DNA of 64,000 nt, from the NCBI RefSeq assembly GCF_000247815.1, contig NC_021676.1, positions 1,684,350-1,748,349 on the forward strand. The letters run 5' to 3'. The stretch is from Ficedula albicollis. Its lineage: Eukaryota; Chordata; Aves; Passeriformes; Muscicapidae. Of the stretch, positions 20,670-32,806 are shown in pieces. The notes beneath the pieces were generated by a model that had not been told where the DNA came from, searched no databases, and worked only from the letters and a program-made list of their open reading frames with translations. Numbering within the stretch: position 1 is the stretch's first letter; each line of letters starts with the position of its first letter. A program made the position numbers and the translations under genes.

Positions 20670-23408
20670 ATTTCTGTGAGATCCCATCCCCCTCCCAGCC
20701 TCACCTTCAACTCTGCCCAACAATCTGCAGAGTGCCTTGACTTGCTCAGTGGATGGCATCCATACAAACCAAAACCATGATATCAACACTCCCACAATGC
20801 CATCTCTGCCCCACAAAACAAAGAACACACCCTTATATTCTAATTAATTAATATTATTCTAATTAATTAATTTTACTTTATGAGGAACATATTGTTAATA
20901 GTGCAATTCCTACTGGATTTTGTGGATTTTTACCTCATAAAAAGAGCAGGCAGTGCCCAGTTTATCCTGCCATAAAGTACAACCTCTAGATGCACAAGTC
21001 CATCACTGTTTTTCTCCATTACAGTGGGAAAAAAACCTCTCCAAAGCTTTTCCTCACACTATTAGGTCTTGATTCCTGATCCACAACCCTTCTGCATTTT
21101 TCTTCTTTGTATGTGAATTATTCACTGATTTTTTTATCTGGTAATTTAGCTGATAGACTAAATTTTGTTACAGGCCCTCTCTGAGGCAGGTAGATAAAAA
21201 TGGATTTCCCACCAGCCCCTGAAGGATCCCTTTTCCTGCTGAACATTTGGGTGCCTCTCATCCTGCTGTGCTCACACCCTGAAGGCAGCCTGGAGTCTGA
21301 GGCTGAGCTTGTCTCAAAGCAAATCAACAATTTTCACATTACTGGTCAAGCACTGAAACACTGATTTACTAACAGCTCCCTCTTGGCTTAAATCATGTTT
21401 TGTTCATAAAAGAATGGAATATCTCATGATCAATTCTGCAAGCCTGGGTAGAATTCTTTCCCCACCAATGAACATAAAGATATTAAAATACATAGATATA
21501 ATAAAGGGAATAAAGCCAAGTACCAAGCACAGTACTGTAAAAACCTCATATTAGGATAAAAATAAACATCTGGAAACTTGCCAGATGAGACCTGACCAAT
21601 TAAAAGTTTTTCAAATTCCATTTCACAGAGCAACATGCAGACTACATCAAATTAAACAATTCACATGAAATATCTAAACAGCACTTCTGTTCCTTGATGG
21701 TTTGCAATAAAACCAGACTAACAACTCTTTGGATGCTTAGTGCACCACAGAGGAAAATACAGAATTTCAGAATACCTCAAGGAAAATTTCACACTTGGAG
21801 TGATTAAAAACCCCCACACACAGGATCAGCCCCATTCATCCCAGGAAGCTTCACCATGGCTCGTTAGAGCTGAGAAAAAGAGGCTGCAAAGCAAAGGAGA
21901 GGCTTTGGGTTTGAAAAGATGTCACATGGGGGGTTTGAGATTAACCTGCTACTCCACACACCCCACAAGAAGCCCTGGGGATTCCAGCCTGGCTTTTAAA
22001 ACTCTCAGATTTAACAGGAGACAGACTGACAGTCCTTTCCACCAGGACTTCTCACATCTCTCTTAGAATTTACTCACAATAAACAAAGCAGAGGGCAGAA
22101 AAATGAAGGCTAGAACTGCTGAAACCTTAATTCCTCAGCCACCTCCCACCAAAGAAATGTTCATGTTATCCTAGCTCTCAGTAGGGAAACTGGACTTGAC
22201 CAAGCAGAAGGAGATTAAAGTTGTTTTTCCACAAGGTTAAACTCGTCTTTAATTGGGAAATATCTAATTCTACAAGGGTTACAGCTTAGTAACCATGCAT
22301 GCTCAAGGCACAAGAGTAAATGAAGGAAAAGCATTTCCCTTTAAATGGCCAGTGTAAAATCCTGCACAGCAATTCTGAAATTAGGTTTGTAATGAGATCA
22401 TGACAAATTGATTGATTTTTTACCCCCACTAATTTAGAAAGATGATTATTTGGGACAATAATTAGCAACATTGCCATTTACTGCATTAAATAACAAATCA
22501 AACACAACTGGTTTCAGTCATGACCAGAAAAGGAGAGTCACTCTATTAAAACAGCAAAATAATTTGCCTTTTTTCAGCATTGTATTTTTATAAGTTAACT
22601 TAGTCCAAAGGTTCACAGCATTCACCTGCTGCACATCCCAGCAAACACACAGGGTAATGAGCTGCAGGTCTGGAATATTTATCAGCAGCAGAAGCAGAAC
22701 ATTTAACCTCACTTTAATTCAATTATATCTATTGACCTCCACGACAAACATCCAGTCACACCGAATGTGACACCACTCATGCAAATATTTCAAAGCTCTT
22801 TTATTGGGGGGATTATTTTTTTTTAATTCCAGGGTGAAAAATCAGGTAAGTGAAAGGATTAGTAAATGCCACAGGAGACATTTCTCAGAGGAAATCAAAT
22901 TGAATGGCAACAGCTCTATCAGGACTGTCACTGAACAACAGACTCTCCAAATAATAAACAAATAAACAAATTTCAGCTTCTGGGATTGTTTGTGTGAGTG
23001 TTGCTGGGCTGCTCAGGGCTGAGATTTCAGAATGTGTTGCTGATGTTGTTCCCTCCAACTATAAGAGATCCTGATCATATTTCTGACCCACTAATTTTCT
23101 TATTTTTAAACTTGTACCCATAAAAAGGCAGCTCTGCACACACAGACCATTTTATGTGCTGGGGAGTCACACTCTCCAACTGAAGCACATTTGAGCTCAA
23201 CAACATCAAATACTGGTGGTTTTTTTCCCCTATAGCTTAATAATGTCAATTGAATATAAGTAACTAAATATAGCCCAAATTGCTCGTAATCTGATTTTTA
23301 ACTTGGCAGGGTCAGTTCTTCAATAGGATTCAAACTGCTGAGATGCCACGAGCTTAATTAGCAATGCAAAAATGGGGAAGGAAAACTCTGTTTATTCACT
23401 GATGCCCT

Positions 23409-23510
23409 GAATTTCCAAAAAAAAAAAAAAAAAAAAGCCTCCAGTTTGGAAAAGAAAAGGGAATTTCTAAAAAAAAAAAAAAAAAAAGCCTCCAGTTTGG
23501 AAAAGAAAAG
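23409..23510. repeat. Tandem duplication, about 2 x 52 bp, around A-tracts
   Basis: Two adjacent copies consist of GAATTTC, a run of about 18-19 A, then GCCTCCAGTTTGGAAAAG. The A-tracts differ slightly in length. Confidence 0.92.
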
Positions 23511-24295
23511 CAGATTATTTGTACAAACTAATTCTTGCTATCTCCTATCAGTGTGCTTTCAGCAGGGGGATTTTCTGCAGTGCTGATGAAATCCAGCAGC
23601 CCCTCAGATGTATTCCTCAGAATTACAAGCACGAGCAGTTAAATCAAGTGTGTCTTGGTTGCTTTGGCAGCCCCATTTAAATATCAGGCGAGTGTTCAGA
23701 GATAAAAGGTTTTTAAATGTGACTCTCAGAACATGATACACTGTCAATTTCCTTGGCAAAAGTGCATTTTAGGGATTCTTCTCCTGCATTTGGGGCAATA
23801 CAAAATAATGCAAATCTGGGGCATGCAGACTCAGGAGCTGTCAAACAGCCAAGCAAATCACTGCAATCTCTAATCTAATACTCAAATCACACATTTTGCT
23901 GTCTTAGAGCTACAAGAACTTAGAACAGAGCATCCTAGATGCAAAATTTAACCTACACCACCCATGTGATAACTTTGCCTTGCTCATGTTAACCAAATTC
24001 CATAAAACTCTATAGAGTAGGTGGTACAAGGTGGATATTCTGAAGAACTTTCTATTAACTTATTATAAATTAATTCAAATTGACACAAGTCTGTAGCAGA
24101 GAAAAAAAAATGTTATTGCTGGCACTTAAATACAGGCTCTGCTTCAAAAAGTTCCTTGAAACATGAACAATTTATGTACTAAAATTAATTGCAAAGCAGA
24201 TGTACAGCATTATAAGGCTTATAATTATTGCTTAAAACATTTTCCATTTAAACACAAAACTAAAGATTCAGCAGGAATAAAACCTTACTTACCTA

Positions 24296-24320
24296 TGCAG
24301 TGCCTTCAATAGGCACTGCA
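24296..24320. other. Perfect 10-bp inverted repeat (hairpin)
   Basis: TGCAGTGCCT is followed by the loop TCAAT and then its exact reverse complement, AGGCACTGCA. It lies in the U12-type intron. No function can be read from it, and a single short palindrome is expected by chance in a window of this size. Confidence 0.7.
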
Positions 24321-24742
24321 AAATCTTTTTCTTCCACTTAGTATTTTAATTTAGAAAAAAATAGGGGGTTTCTTGTATGAAGCTAATAGAAAGTTAAATT
24401 AAAAGTTCATTTTTTAAGAAATCATTTCTCTTAAATGCAAACAAGTACAAAAATTACAAAGTCTTAATCAATACCAAATAGAATTTTCCTCCTACTGCTG
24501 GATGCTCATTATAATTTACTGATATTAAGCAAATCCTAAAGTTTTAACAAGTGGATCATTGTTCCATCTTAAACAGCTGCAGCTTTCTGCTTCCTGACCC
24601 TTAAAGCTTGTTTTGAACTGCAAGCAGAAGGAATAAATTTAAACAAATGCCCAACACCTTAAGAAAACACTATGATGATGATGAACACTTCTATGATGTA
24701 ACAGCAACTTAGAATATGACAAAGAAGCAGAAATCTAGACTT

Positions 24743-25094
24743 GGGAACAAAGGATCAGTGCTTTGGGAATAAATGATCAGTGCTTTGGGAATAAAGGATC
24801 AGTGCTTTGGGAACAAAGGATCAATGTTTTGGGAACACAGGATCAATGCTTTGGGAACAAAGGATCAGTGCTTTGGGAATAAATGATCAGTGCTTTGGGA
24901 ATAAAGGATCAGTGCTTTGGGAACAAAGGATCAATGTTTTGGGAACAAAGGATCCGTGCTTTGGGAACAAAGGATCAGTGCTTTGGGAATAAAGGATCAA
25001 TGTTTTGGGAATAAATGATCAGTGCTTTGGGAACAAAGGATCAGTACTTTGGGAACAAAGGATCAATATTTTGGGAATAAAGGATCAATGCTTT
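24743..25094. repeat. 22-bp satellite, 16 units, with higher-order period
   Basis: Sixteen consecutive 22-bp units follow the form GGGAAYAAAKGATCARTGYTTT. Nearly every unit contains GATC. Units 1-5 (24743-24852) and 6-10 (24853-24962) are almost the same five variants in the same order, giving a 110-bp higher-order repeat. The later units are shuffled. Because 22 is not a multiple of 3, all frames are visited in turn. The resulting 61-codon open frame is a by-product of the repeat, not a gene. Confidence 0.97.
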
Positions 25095-28000
25095 GGGAGC
25101 CCTGGCTCCTTCCCCATGGGCTGCTCTGCAGAGCAGCTCCCACAAGAGATTTATCAGCTGATGTTTAATTAATGCACATGAAATCCTCAACATTCCCATG
25201 CATAAAAGTCCCCAGCCTTGTACCCAGATTATTTCTGCACAACGAGTGCATCAAGTGAGGAAATGAACCCTCACATGGAGCTGGGAGGCTGCAATGGTTA
25301 TTGGATAGAACAGGGAGCATAAATGCACATCAAGTGAGGATACATGCCTTTCAGGAAGGCAGCTTTTTTATTCCATGAAAAGGATTCTCTTCTAATGAAT
25401 GGTGTTCCTTACTGGAAATTAAAATTAGTTCACAAATTGCTGCTGTTCCATTTAATGATAAGATGAATGCACAGCGCTTTGAATTTTTTTATCTGCTGTA
25501 ATTTTTGCTCTTTCATTCATCATTCCCTTAATTTTGCAATTCTTTAAAAATAAGCTTTTAATTCTTCACATGTATGCAATCAGTTAGAAAACCCACGTGG
25601 CAGCATTGATTGCTCTGGCTGGCAAAAGATATCAGTAAGTTCAGGCATGCTAATGTCTCTTATTAGGGTAAATGATCAGGCTGAAAAGCAGAAAAGCCAA
25701 ACAAGGTCTCCATTTAAGGATCCACCAGCTCATGTAGGACACACTGGAGAAATAAATCCATGTCAGGTACTTTATAAATGATACACAGCTAAAGGTATTC
25801 CTGTCCAGGGAGCAGGATAACAAAAAGCATGAACCCAGTGACCAAATATGTGCCCTGCAGTCCCTTGGAACAACATTCAAAGCTCCTCTTCATTTCTAGA
25901 GGAATACATTATTTCCAAAAGGAATGAACTTTAGTGTGTGTGTGTATGTTGGAAAGGAGAAAAGTGGTATTTATTATTCATGTATTTAGAGTTCTAAATC
26001 AATATTAATGTTAACTCTGTACAACTTGCCATTTGTTCCCTCTGAAATTGCTTTTCAATTCAGTTGTTTTTAATTTTTGTTAATAACATTTACATTTGAA
26101 GTCCATTAATCTGAATACCTTTCTCAATCCCCAAGCAGACACTCATGTTTTAACATCACTGAAATCAGTGTATACAGCTACAGCAAGCAAATATAAAATT
26201 CAGAGCTCTGCACTTTAGAAAAGATCTTCAATTAGAGGCACAAACACTGAAATAAAGCAGGGAGTGAAAGCCAGCTTTGGCATAGTCAGTAATTGCTTTT
26301 CTAAACTGTTGAATCAGGCTCCCCAGTGCTGCATGCAGCAGGGCTAATTATAAAAAAAAAGCTCTCCCATTTAAAGCTGAATTATTTACAAATTGATCTT
26401 CAGGTAAAATACAATGCCAGCCACAGATCAGATCATGAAAAAGTTGTTTCAGGAATCACACATAAGTTATTTAATAGAGCAAGAAATTCACAGAAGGAAT
26501 ATTTTACTCCCTTTCTTTTCTTCAGCCACACTGCACTGAGATGAAGAACTGTTTGTGCTAAATAAAAAACTGATTAAGTGAAGTGAAAAATTATCTTGCT
26601 CAGAAAGTGACAAAGAAAAAAATCCAAAATGAAAATAGAGGCAGACTTTCTATTCATCTTTTTGTCACTCACAGTACCAAAAGCTTATTTGTTTAAAAAA
26701 ATAAAAAGTTAGAAAAAGTAAAATTACTTAAACTGTTTGTCAGAATTTTCTTCTCTATTTAGAATAATCATTTCATTATTACAAATTCATATTATGAATG
26801 GCATTTTTCTTGTCACTGGCCTCCAACATCAATCTGATCCAAGCAGGATCACTCTCACATCCTCTGAAGAAAGTCTGATCCACAACTACTGGTAAATAGC
26901 TTTGTTTGTGACAGGAATGAGAAACTATGCCTTGAATATGATAATTGCTGCATCCTAAAACTCCACTGAGACATCTCAGAATTTCTGAAGCACTCAGAGA
27001 ATGTTCAGCCTGAAATTCTGTAACTTTCTAATCTCAGGATGTGCCATCACCAACAAATCTTCAGGCAGCTGAGGAAATCAAAGAAATACATACTGCAGAC
27101 AAGGGTGTCATTTTTACACCCTCCAAAATTATCCTTCAATCTAATAAAAAATCTGGGAGTGTAGAAAACCTTTAAACATTCAGTGATAAGCAGAAACAAA
27201 CTTGATCACTTGATCTAAGGGAGATGACTTTCTGAAACAAGCACACCACTTATCAGGTCATCTATTAATGATGCAAACACAAATCCCAGGTGGAATCACA
27301 GGCATCTCTTATTACAGGTTTATCTCTTCTGTCAAGGCCCAAAGTCCCAGGGCTGATAAAAGCAGGCAGGCACAGTTCTGGGGGCTGCTTCAATTCCAGG
27401 GGTTGGAAATTACCTGGGAGCCAACACTGATGCACTGCCCAGGACACTGGGGATAATTCATTTGCAAACATTCCATAGGCTCCTCCTATTTCTGCCAATA
27501 CAAAGAAACATTTGTACTTTTTTTTTACTCTTTTGCAATGTCAAACAAACTTTTTTTCTCTAGAAAATTCAAGCTGCACAGAGAAAAATGTTAAATATTA
27601 TCTACTTGGCTCTTTTTCCTCACCAAATCATCTGAGTGATGCTAATCATGGCTATGAATAAACACATAAGCAGCAAAATACAAAAAAATGAAAACACAAC
27701 TGAACAATAATTTCTGTACCCTGGAAAGCAGAGCTGTCAAACTTAAGAAAAAAGCAGTGGTGAAGGTGCATTTCATAAACTGGTTTAATTTATGAACAGA
27801 AGTGGGGCCAATGTGACAGAACTCAGCCTCTGCACGGGTGCCAAGGCACAGGACAATGACAAGGCAATAGTGAAAGTTTTCCTGATGTGGATAAAGCTCA
27901 GGGAAATATTAATGAGCTTTGTTTAACAGCAGAATGATAACAGTGATTACCAGCAGCAAGTCTCTTAACCTCACACCTAAGACAAGGTGAAAGGGAAGAT

Positions 28001-29080
28001 GTAAGGAATAAGAAACAATTTTCCACTTAGTCAGGAGTTGTCTCCCTTAAGCTTCTTTCCAGCACTCTTGTCAGAAATTTAAAATAAATCCAGAGAAGTT
28101 AAATACCTGCTTGTGAGATTCTGTCACTGACTCCATTCAGATGGAAAATCCTGCAAAGAAGTGACTTTGCACAGACAGCAGTGGGGAGAAATCCTCCTTA
28201 CACCAATGATGAGCAGCTGTGAGTGGACCTAAACATCAACCCCTCCTTTTTCCTCCCTCTGAAAAACCCCAGACCCCACGATTTCTGTCACAGCAGGAAA
28301 GGATAGAGACCCCAGGAACTCTCTGAGCTTCTGGAAATGCACAGAATGCCTTGGACTTGGCAGCAGACTCCAAATGCTCCCACATTTCCACACAGAGCTG
28401 GATTTCAGCCCAATAAAAACCTGGGAATTTCTTTTTCTTTCCTTTTTTTTTTTTTTTTTAAGGGGTTTTTCTCAGTCTTTGCTGCATTTTTGTGAGCTGC
28501 TTGTATCTTCAGTAGGCTTGTTACTTTAAATTTTTGGACAAAATGAAAGCTGAATATGCAAAAACAAACTAGACAGAAATCATATTAGTCCCCCACAGAT
28601 TTTACTTGGTAATGCTTCAAGAATCTATTATCTACAGAAATTAAAGGACATAACAGTTTCAAGTGAAAACAAGTGTAAATATTCCTCTAAAATTATGTTT
28701 AAAATGTAACTTAAAGCCATTAACAAAATGAATACCTCTGCCCTTCAAAAAACACCATATCTGGAGCTAAAATAATAAATATATCAACTTGACTGCTGGT
28801 ATTTTTCTAAAATTGATTCAATAATTGTTTCAGGAAAAAAAAAAAAAAAACCAACAAAAAACCCATGCTGAAGTTTATGGCTGCTGACTGTAACTACTTC
28901 AGGAAATCTGTCTGGGTGTCCCCTAGAAAATCTGATTATTGCTGCTTTTAGTTCTCTGCTTACATCCCCCACACCCACAGACACTTTTTCTCTGCTCTAG
29001 AAGAAATACATGAAAAGAGACTCAAAACCTATTTTCAAATACTTAAGCAGAGGATCAGAATGCTCAGAGCAGCAGTGCAA

Positions 29081-29089
29081 AAAGGATAT
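29081..29089 (-). promoter_or_regulatory. DIAPH2: U12-type AT splice donor
   Basis: Directly after the codons ATG AGC the minus strand reads ATATCCTTT, the full minor-spliceosome AT-AC donor consensus. No GT lies at or near this exon end. The matching branch site and AC acceptor are at 12336-12354. Confidence 0.95.
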
Positions 29090-29214
29090 GCTCATCTTCT
29101 CTACAAACTTATCGTGCTCATCCTGGCTTTTAGGGAAGTTCTCAATGTCCCTCTCCAGGCGCTGGATCTGCTGGTTCATGGAGTCAAGGTTGCTCTTCAG
29201 AGTCTGGGCTGAAA
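29090..29214 (-). CDS. DIAPH2: DIAPH2 exon: FH2 coiled-coil segment
   Basis: This 125-bp exon opens with TT, which completes a Val codon from the previous exon. It then gives 41 codons from SAQTLKSNLDSM through NQQIQRLERDIENF to HDKFVEKMS. The heptad-like spacing of L, M, I and L fits the coiled-coil part of the FH2 domain, and DKFVEKM is strongly conserved in DIAPH1-3. The acceptor is CTTAG just above 29214. The 3' boundary is a U12-type AT donor, not GT. SAQTLKSNL resembles DIAPH2 (SAQILKSNL) rather than DIAPH1 or DIAPH3. Reading past the donor runs into intron sequence (ISFLHCC...) that the family lacks. Confidence 0.95.
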
Positions 29215-32200
29215 CTAAGAGGGAAAAAAAAAACAAACAAAAGAGTTTATAAAGCTTCCAGATTCCAGAAAGGGTATCAGAAGGGGAAAAAGCAATGTCA
29301 GTATAAATAGCCTGAAAGAGAATGATTCCATTAAGTAGACTCATATTTTTCTGAATTACTGCTCATAAAAATCCTTCCCTTCATAAAAATAAAATGAAAA
29401 TATCTACTGTAATATACCAGATCATCATATTTAACATTGAAATGTCACCACTTAATTCTACCATTAGTTCAAATTATTCCATTTCTATTTAAATTTATGG
29501 TAAAATTTCCAATATTTCTAATATTATTATTTCTAATATTCTTTTAAATCTAATTCAAAGATTAAAAACTAACTAGAGTTCAAAGAGATTTCATCTTCTT
29601 AATGCATGTACTTGGTTAAATGAATGATCTTATTAATGCACATTTCTGTTACAGGAATGATTTAAAGAATAGACATGGGGGAAAAAAATTAAATATTTTT
29701 CTTATATTGAAATTACACTGATTTCTGGGGCCCAGAGCTGTGTTAATACCAAAGGTAGGTCTGAGGAATAAAAGCTGCTGATAATCAAAAGGAAGTAAAA
29801 GACTCAGAGTACACCACACTAAATAAAAAAAAAAAAAAAAGAGGGGACTGTAAAGAACTCCTGCTTGCTGTGTGACAAGTTATTCTAATGAACAACACTG
29901 AGATGCTAATTTGGATTAAACTGCCCCTAATTCACACATCCTGTGAGCAAAAAATGACAGCACTGTTGTGAAGGTGAAGCAATCCCACATCACAAAGAAA
30001 TTCCAGACCTGGATGAAAAGTGAGAGAGCCTCTGCAGAGAAATTCCTGCTCCAGCTGAAATTAAAACAATCTGAACTCCAAATATTGACTTTTTTGCATG
30101 AGGTGCATTTATCAGCCTCGTTTTTATCACAAAGAACAACTGGACAAGCACTTCAGTCACAGCTGCCTTTGGAACCCAAGCCTCTCTTCTCTCCCATGCT
30201 TCGTCTCCTCTTGCACAGTTCACAAATCAGCTTTTAAGAAAAAAACTGAAAATTCCAAGCCCCCCTTCCTCCAGTGCAGCCAAGAAAAGCAAATTACTCA
30301 AAGCAAATTACTCCTTTTTTTTTTTTTTTTTGTAAAGGAGTTTTTATTCTCTATTGCCAGAAAGCAGTTTGCCCAAAGAACTTTCTTGCCACTAAGAACT
30401 TTCTAAAGAACCATTTATTTTTCTATTTTCTTTCTATTAAAAAAAGGAGATGATGTGACTACATGAGATTAAAGAGTAGAAGGAAATTGAGTCATGATGG
30501 TCTGACAAACAGCACACAGGAAATAAAAATCTGGTAAATAAGGAAGCTGTTTCCAGAAGAAAGCCAATTTTCTATTCTTTCTAAGTAACAACTCACATCA
30601 GCCATAACACTGATTTCACCAGCGTGTTCAAATACATAAGGCACCAATAGAGCTGTCTTTATAGCAGCCATTATCTTGATTTTATTTTCAATTTTATCCA
30701 TTTTATACTGGGTACCAAAGGAACTATTAATCATGTAATCCGAGAATTATAGTGGAAGTTTTTTAAGCTTAGTTCAACTGGGGTGGGAATCTATATCGAC
30801 CACAGAATCCTTCTAGCTTTTAAATTCACATTTGAGAGTTAACCTTGAAATCAAGCACTAAAACACTCTGGGTATCACAAATTATCAAAGCTTTTAGGTT
30901 ATGGTTGCATTACTTTAATCATTTGATATTATGATCAAAGCACACACTTTTACTTGAACTGAAGAACTTGAATTACTGTGATATTTTTATGGGCTGTTCT
31001 GGAGTTGGAAAGGGGCACAAACAGCACTGAAGGAAAATGCTGGAACTGAAAAATAAATGAGGAAGGTGCAAATGGTCATTATGTTCCTAAAAAGAATAGC
31101 AGCTGGTACTTAAATAGGCAACATAACAAAGTTTAACTGTTTGCAGCAATTTGAAAATATTTAAATGCATGACCATGTAGGAAAAGTTTCTTTTTGTCTG
31201 GAATTCAAAGGTGCACAGAAATACAGCAAACAATGACAAATAACTGTCAACCTTTGTGATTAAGATGGATGGGAAGTGTTTTCAGTAAGTGAGCTCAGAA
31301 AGCCCCAGACAGGAACAGGCTTTGAAAGCAGGGAGGAACTCTGTCCAAGCAAGAAGGCTGCACCCTAAAGTTGTGCTTCCCATAATTAACTTCTATATTC
31401 ACACTCAATTAACAAAAAAAATGCTGTAGAATATGCAATTCTGTTCACTTTTTCTTCCCCCTAGCCCAGGCAAATGTACAAGTTTCTGTTCAGACAATTT
31501 ATGAAGTTGTTGTTCTGCAAGACAAATTTCAAAAGATGACAGAACAGGGAACATATATATATACAGACTATAATAAAATATCTGCATTTCCTCCCATAAA
31601 CCCTTTTATTAGAGATTTACTACTTCAGTAATGTGCAAAGGAATCAACATGAATACCTTCTACTTTCAGGGAAATTCATGTAAATTTCTTCAGACTCCTG
31701 CAAGGTTTTAATTTATGAAAGCATAAATTCTACTTGCAGCACAAAGCTATTTCCTTGGAAGCATTTCCAACTGCACACCCTGAACAGCCTGTCCCCTGCA
31801 CTCCTCAAAGACACAGCCTTGTTCACCTTCCATTTGCCCATCACTCCACAGGAAAATCAGGCATTTAATAGAACTGCTCTCAAAAATGGAATGGAAAGCA
31901 GCATTTGGCCTTCAGTGCCAAGGGCTCTTAGTGACAAAGCCTCTCTGGAGCAGCCATTCCAATATTATTCCACTTAATGTTGTGGCAAGAGAGAACAACC
32001 AACTAAATCCAATCCAGATGTCAAGATAGGAGCATGAGGCAAGTACAGAAAATGAGGAAAAGTATGAAGAAACAACCTCCAGCATCAGCAGCCACCAGAA
32101 AAAAAGCCCCAGACACTTGAGGACGAGCAGACCCCAAAAGGGAAGCAACCTGAAGGACGGCTGGCCATTTATTTCCTTGCATTAGCAAAGATAAAAGGTT

Positions 32201-32227
32201 TGCTACACTTCCAAACTAAAACAAATC

Positions 32228-32806
32228 AGCAGCAGTGAAGAACCCACCTCAGCCATCCCCAGAGCTTTACAGGACAGTGAACACTCCCATCCACAGTGGG
32301 AAGGATTCAAGAAATGGGGAAAGTGTGAGAATTCAAGAGTCAGTCCAATTTTCTGACACAGGGAATAATGAAGACAGATTATAAATGAGTTCAGAAAGAA
32401 ATGATGTGGATTCTTGGATAACAGGTTCAGGAAGATGTAAAAAAAAAAGAGGCAGGGATGGATTTTTAATTTTTTTTAAGTTGATAACAGGTTCAGGAAG
32501 ATGTAAAAAAAAAAAAGAGGCAGGGATGGATTTTTTATTTTTTTTAAGTCCAGCAGCAGTGAAGAACCCACCTCAGCCATCCCCAGAGCTTTACAGGACA
32601 GTGAACACTCCCATCCACAGTGGGAAGGATTCAAGAAATGGGGAAAGTGTGAGAATTCAAGAGTCAGTCCAATTTTCTGACACAGGGAATAATGAAGACA
32701 GATTATAAATGAGTTCAGAAAGAAATGATGTGGATTCTTGGATAACAGGTTCAGGAAGATGTAAAAAAAAAAGAGGCAGGGATGGATTTTTAATTTTTTT
32801 TAAGTT
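32228..32806. repeat. Composite tandem duplication, order A-B-B-A-B
   Basis: A 255-bp segment (32228-32482) recurs at 32552-32806 with essentially no substitutions. Its last 66 bp (B, 32417-32482: GATAACAGGTTCAGG, an A-tract, GAGGCAGGGATGG, a T-tract) has an extra adjacent copy at about 32483-32550. The order A-B-B-A-B is the same architecture as at 14526-15357 but with unrelated sequence. Confidence 0.95.

Noticed and set aside
24807..24992. A 61-codon repetitive open frame
   Set aside because: It is a by-product of the 22-bp satellite. The period is not a multiple of three, so three units give a repeating 22-residue pattern.
29043..29089. An alternative GT donor (GTATTT, at 29037-29042) that would extend the exon at 29090 by 47 bases in compatible phase with an ACAG acceptor
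   Set aside because: It would insert about 16 residues (ISFLHCC...) into a conserved FH2 helix. The exact U12 donor, branch site and AC acceptor explain the junction fully.
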